From assembly GCA_047973125.1 (NCBI GenBank), contig JBKEBK010000023.1:62001-126000 (forward strand): DNA of 64,000 bases, written 5' to 3'. Each line of letters starts with the position of its first letter. Position 1 is the first letter of the stretch. Shown one piece after another: positions 63,601-64,000 of this stretch. The notes under the pieces were generated by a model. The model had not been told where the DNA came from. It was given only the letters and a program-made list of their open reading frames with translations, and did not search any database. The translations under genes were made by a program, and so were the position numbers. This stretch comes from CAYNRG01 sp047973125. Its GTDB lineage: Bacteria > Bacillota_I > Bacilli_A > Erysipelotrichales > Erysipelotrichaceae.

Positions 63601-63796
63601 TATTGATTGGATAAGACAGGGATACATTAAGTATATTATTAATACTCAACAGGGTAATCCAAGCAGTAAAAGTGATGGATACATTATCAGAACGCAAGCT
63701 GCTTTATCTAATGTAACAACCTTTACATCTTTAGATACCGTTGATGTTTTATTAAGTGTATTAGAAGAAAGGAGTATTCGCGTTGATACAATCTAA
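60641..63796 (+). CDS. carB: Carbamoyl phosphate synthase large subunit
   Basis: The 1051-residue synthase has two homologous ATP-grasp halves ([25 protein letters not shown] near the start and [24 protein letters not shown] near residue 547) and a C-terminal MGS-like allosteric domain. Both ATP sites keep EVNPR ([26 protein letters not shown]). It requires a glutaminase subunit (carA), which is not upstream as is usual. GAAGGAGGAG precedes the ATG, 16 bases after pyrC. Its 3' end overlaps pyrK by 14 bases. Confidence 0.96.
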   Translation: [1051 protein letters not shown]

Positions 63797-64000
63797 ATTA
63801 ATGAGAGTTATAAATAATTCTTTAATTGCTAAGGATACTTATAAGATAGTATTTGAAGCGAAATTGGATGCTAAAGCTGGACAGTTTGTGGATGTTTTAA
63901 TTCCAGGCTTTACACTCAGAAGGCCATTATCAATATCAAGGATATATGAGGATAGTTTTGAAATTATTTATAAAATAAAGGGTGAAGGAACTAAGGTTTT
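63783..64000 (+). CDS. pyrK: Dihydroorotate dehydrogenase electron-transfer subunit (3' end outside window)
   Basis: The reading frame matches PyrK, the FAD/2Fe-2S subunit that links PyrDB to NAD+. Visible are RVINNSLIAKDTYKIVFEAK and the FAD-binding GQFVDVLIPGFTLRRPLSIS. The TTG start at 63783 has AAAGGAG eight bases upstream, inside carB; an in-frame ATG at 63801 is the alternative. Its presence implies an NAD+-type, class 1B PyrD downstream. Confidence 0.87.
   Translation, partial: MIQSKLMRVINNSLIAKDTYKIVFEAKLDAKAGQFVDVLIPGFTLRRPLSISRIYEDSFEIIYKIKGEGTKV

Noticed and set aside
1..64000. CRISPR arrays, insertion sequences, integrase/att sites, tRNA or rRNA genes
   Set aside because: I looked for regular repeats, transposase or integrase-like proteins, tRNA-type TTCGA loops with acceptor stems and rRNA segments and found none.

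Overview
The window is AT-rich chromosomal DNA from a low-GC Gram-positive bacterium (Bacillota). It probably comes from a fermentative, gut-type anaerobe, perhaps of the Erysipelotrichia/Coprobacillus kind; that placement is a judgement from overall gene style, not a measurement. The basis is purine-rich Shine-Dalgarno sites, occasional TTG/GTG starts, many PTS systems, a lysine riboswitch, two T-boxes, LicT-type RNA antitermination, AddAB in place of RecBCD, and bifunctional AdhE. I see no prophage, insertion sequence, CRISPR array, tRNA or rRNA.

Layout. 1-590: 3' part of rplA and its terminator. 613-7030: an antiterminator-controlled beta-glucoside PTS operon (licT, EIIBCA, an intracellular sulfatase, a GH1 6-phospho-beta-glucosidase). 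7073-9730: lysine riboswitch and a polar amino-acid ABC importer. 9816-10832: an orphan membrane protein. 10905-13921: a T-box and a second amino-acid importer, followed by two tiny genes (DUF1905, GNAT). 13980-14616: two small unknown genes, one apparently frameshifted. 14668-20245: a GntR-controlled chitobiose/cellobiose PTS operon with separate EIIC, EIIA and EIIB, a ChbG-type deacetylase and a GH4 glycosidase; it also contains a 55-residue membrane peptide gene. 20271-21892 (minus): arsR, an ArsP-like permease and a redox thioredoxin-like protein. 21913-24681: tyrosine T-box with a Na+-dependent transporter, then gldA. 24789-27499: a MacB-like ABC transporter with two different permeases. 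27549-28137: SRP RNA and tadA.

28153-37880: a complete maltodextrin locus (binding protein, two permeases, lipoprotein amylase, LacI regulator, phosphorylase, 4-alpha-glucanotransferase) that lacks an ABC ATPase. 37893-40267: a self-regulated TetR/ABC-2 exporter operon. 40287-41910: a phosphatase and a secreted protein of unknown role. 41938-44327: glmU-prs. 44398-50056 (minus): addB-addA. 50119-52841 (minus): adhE with a perfect cre site. 52890-54712: an M3 oligopeptidase. 54880-58348: a heterodimeric ABC exporter. 58422-64000: a pyrimidine operon (pyrB, pyrC, carB, pyrK...) preceded by an attenuator-like hairpin.

Taken together the region describes a sugar fermenter. Beta-glucosides, chitobiose and maltodextrins enter by PTS or ABC and are cleaved inside the cell. 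Sugar-specific regulators (LicT, GntR, LacI) and probable CcpA sites control them, and carbon leaves in part as ethanol through AdhE. Three amino-acid transport units are each governed by a different RNA sensor. The least explained features are the sulfatase inside the beta-glucoside operon, the contradictory specificity of the first T-box, the orphan MacB-like membrane protein, and the pyrimidine operon without carA.
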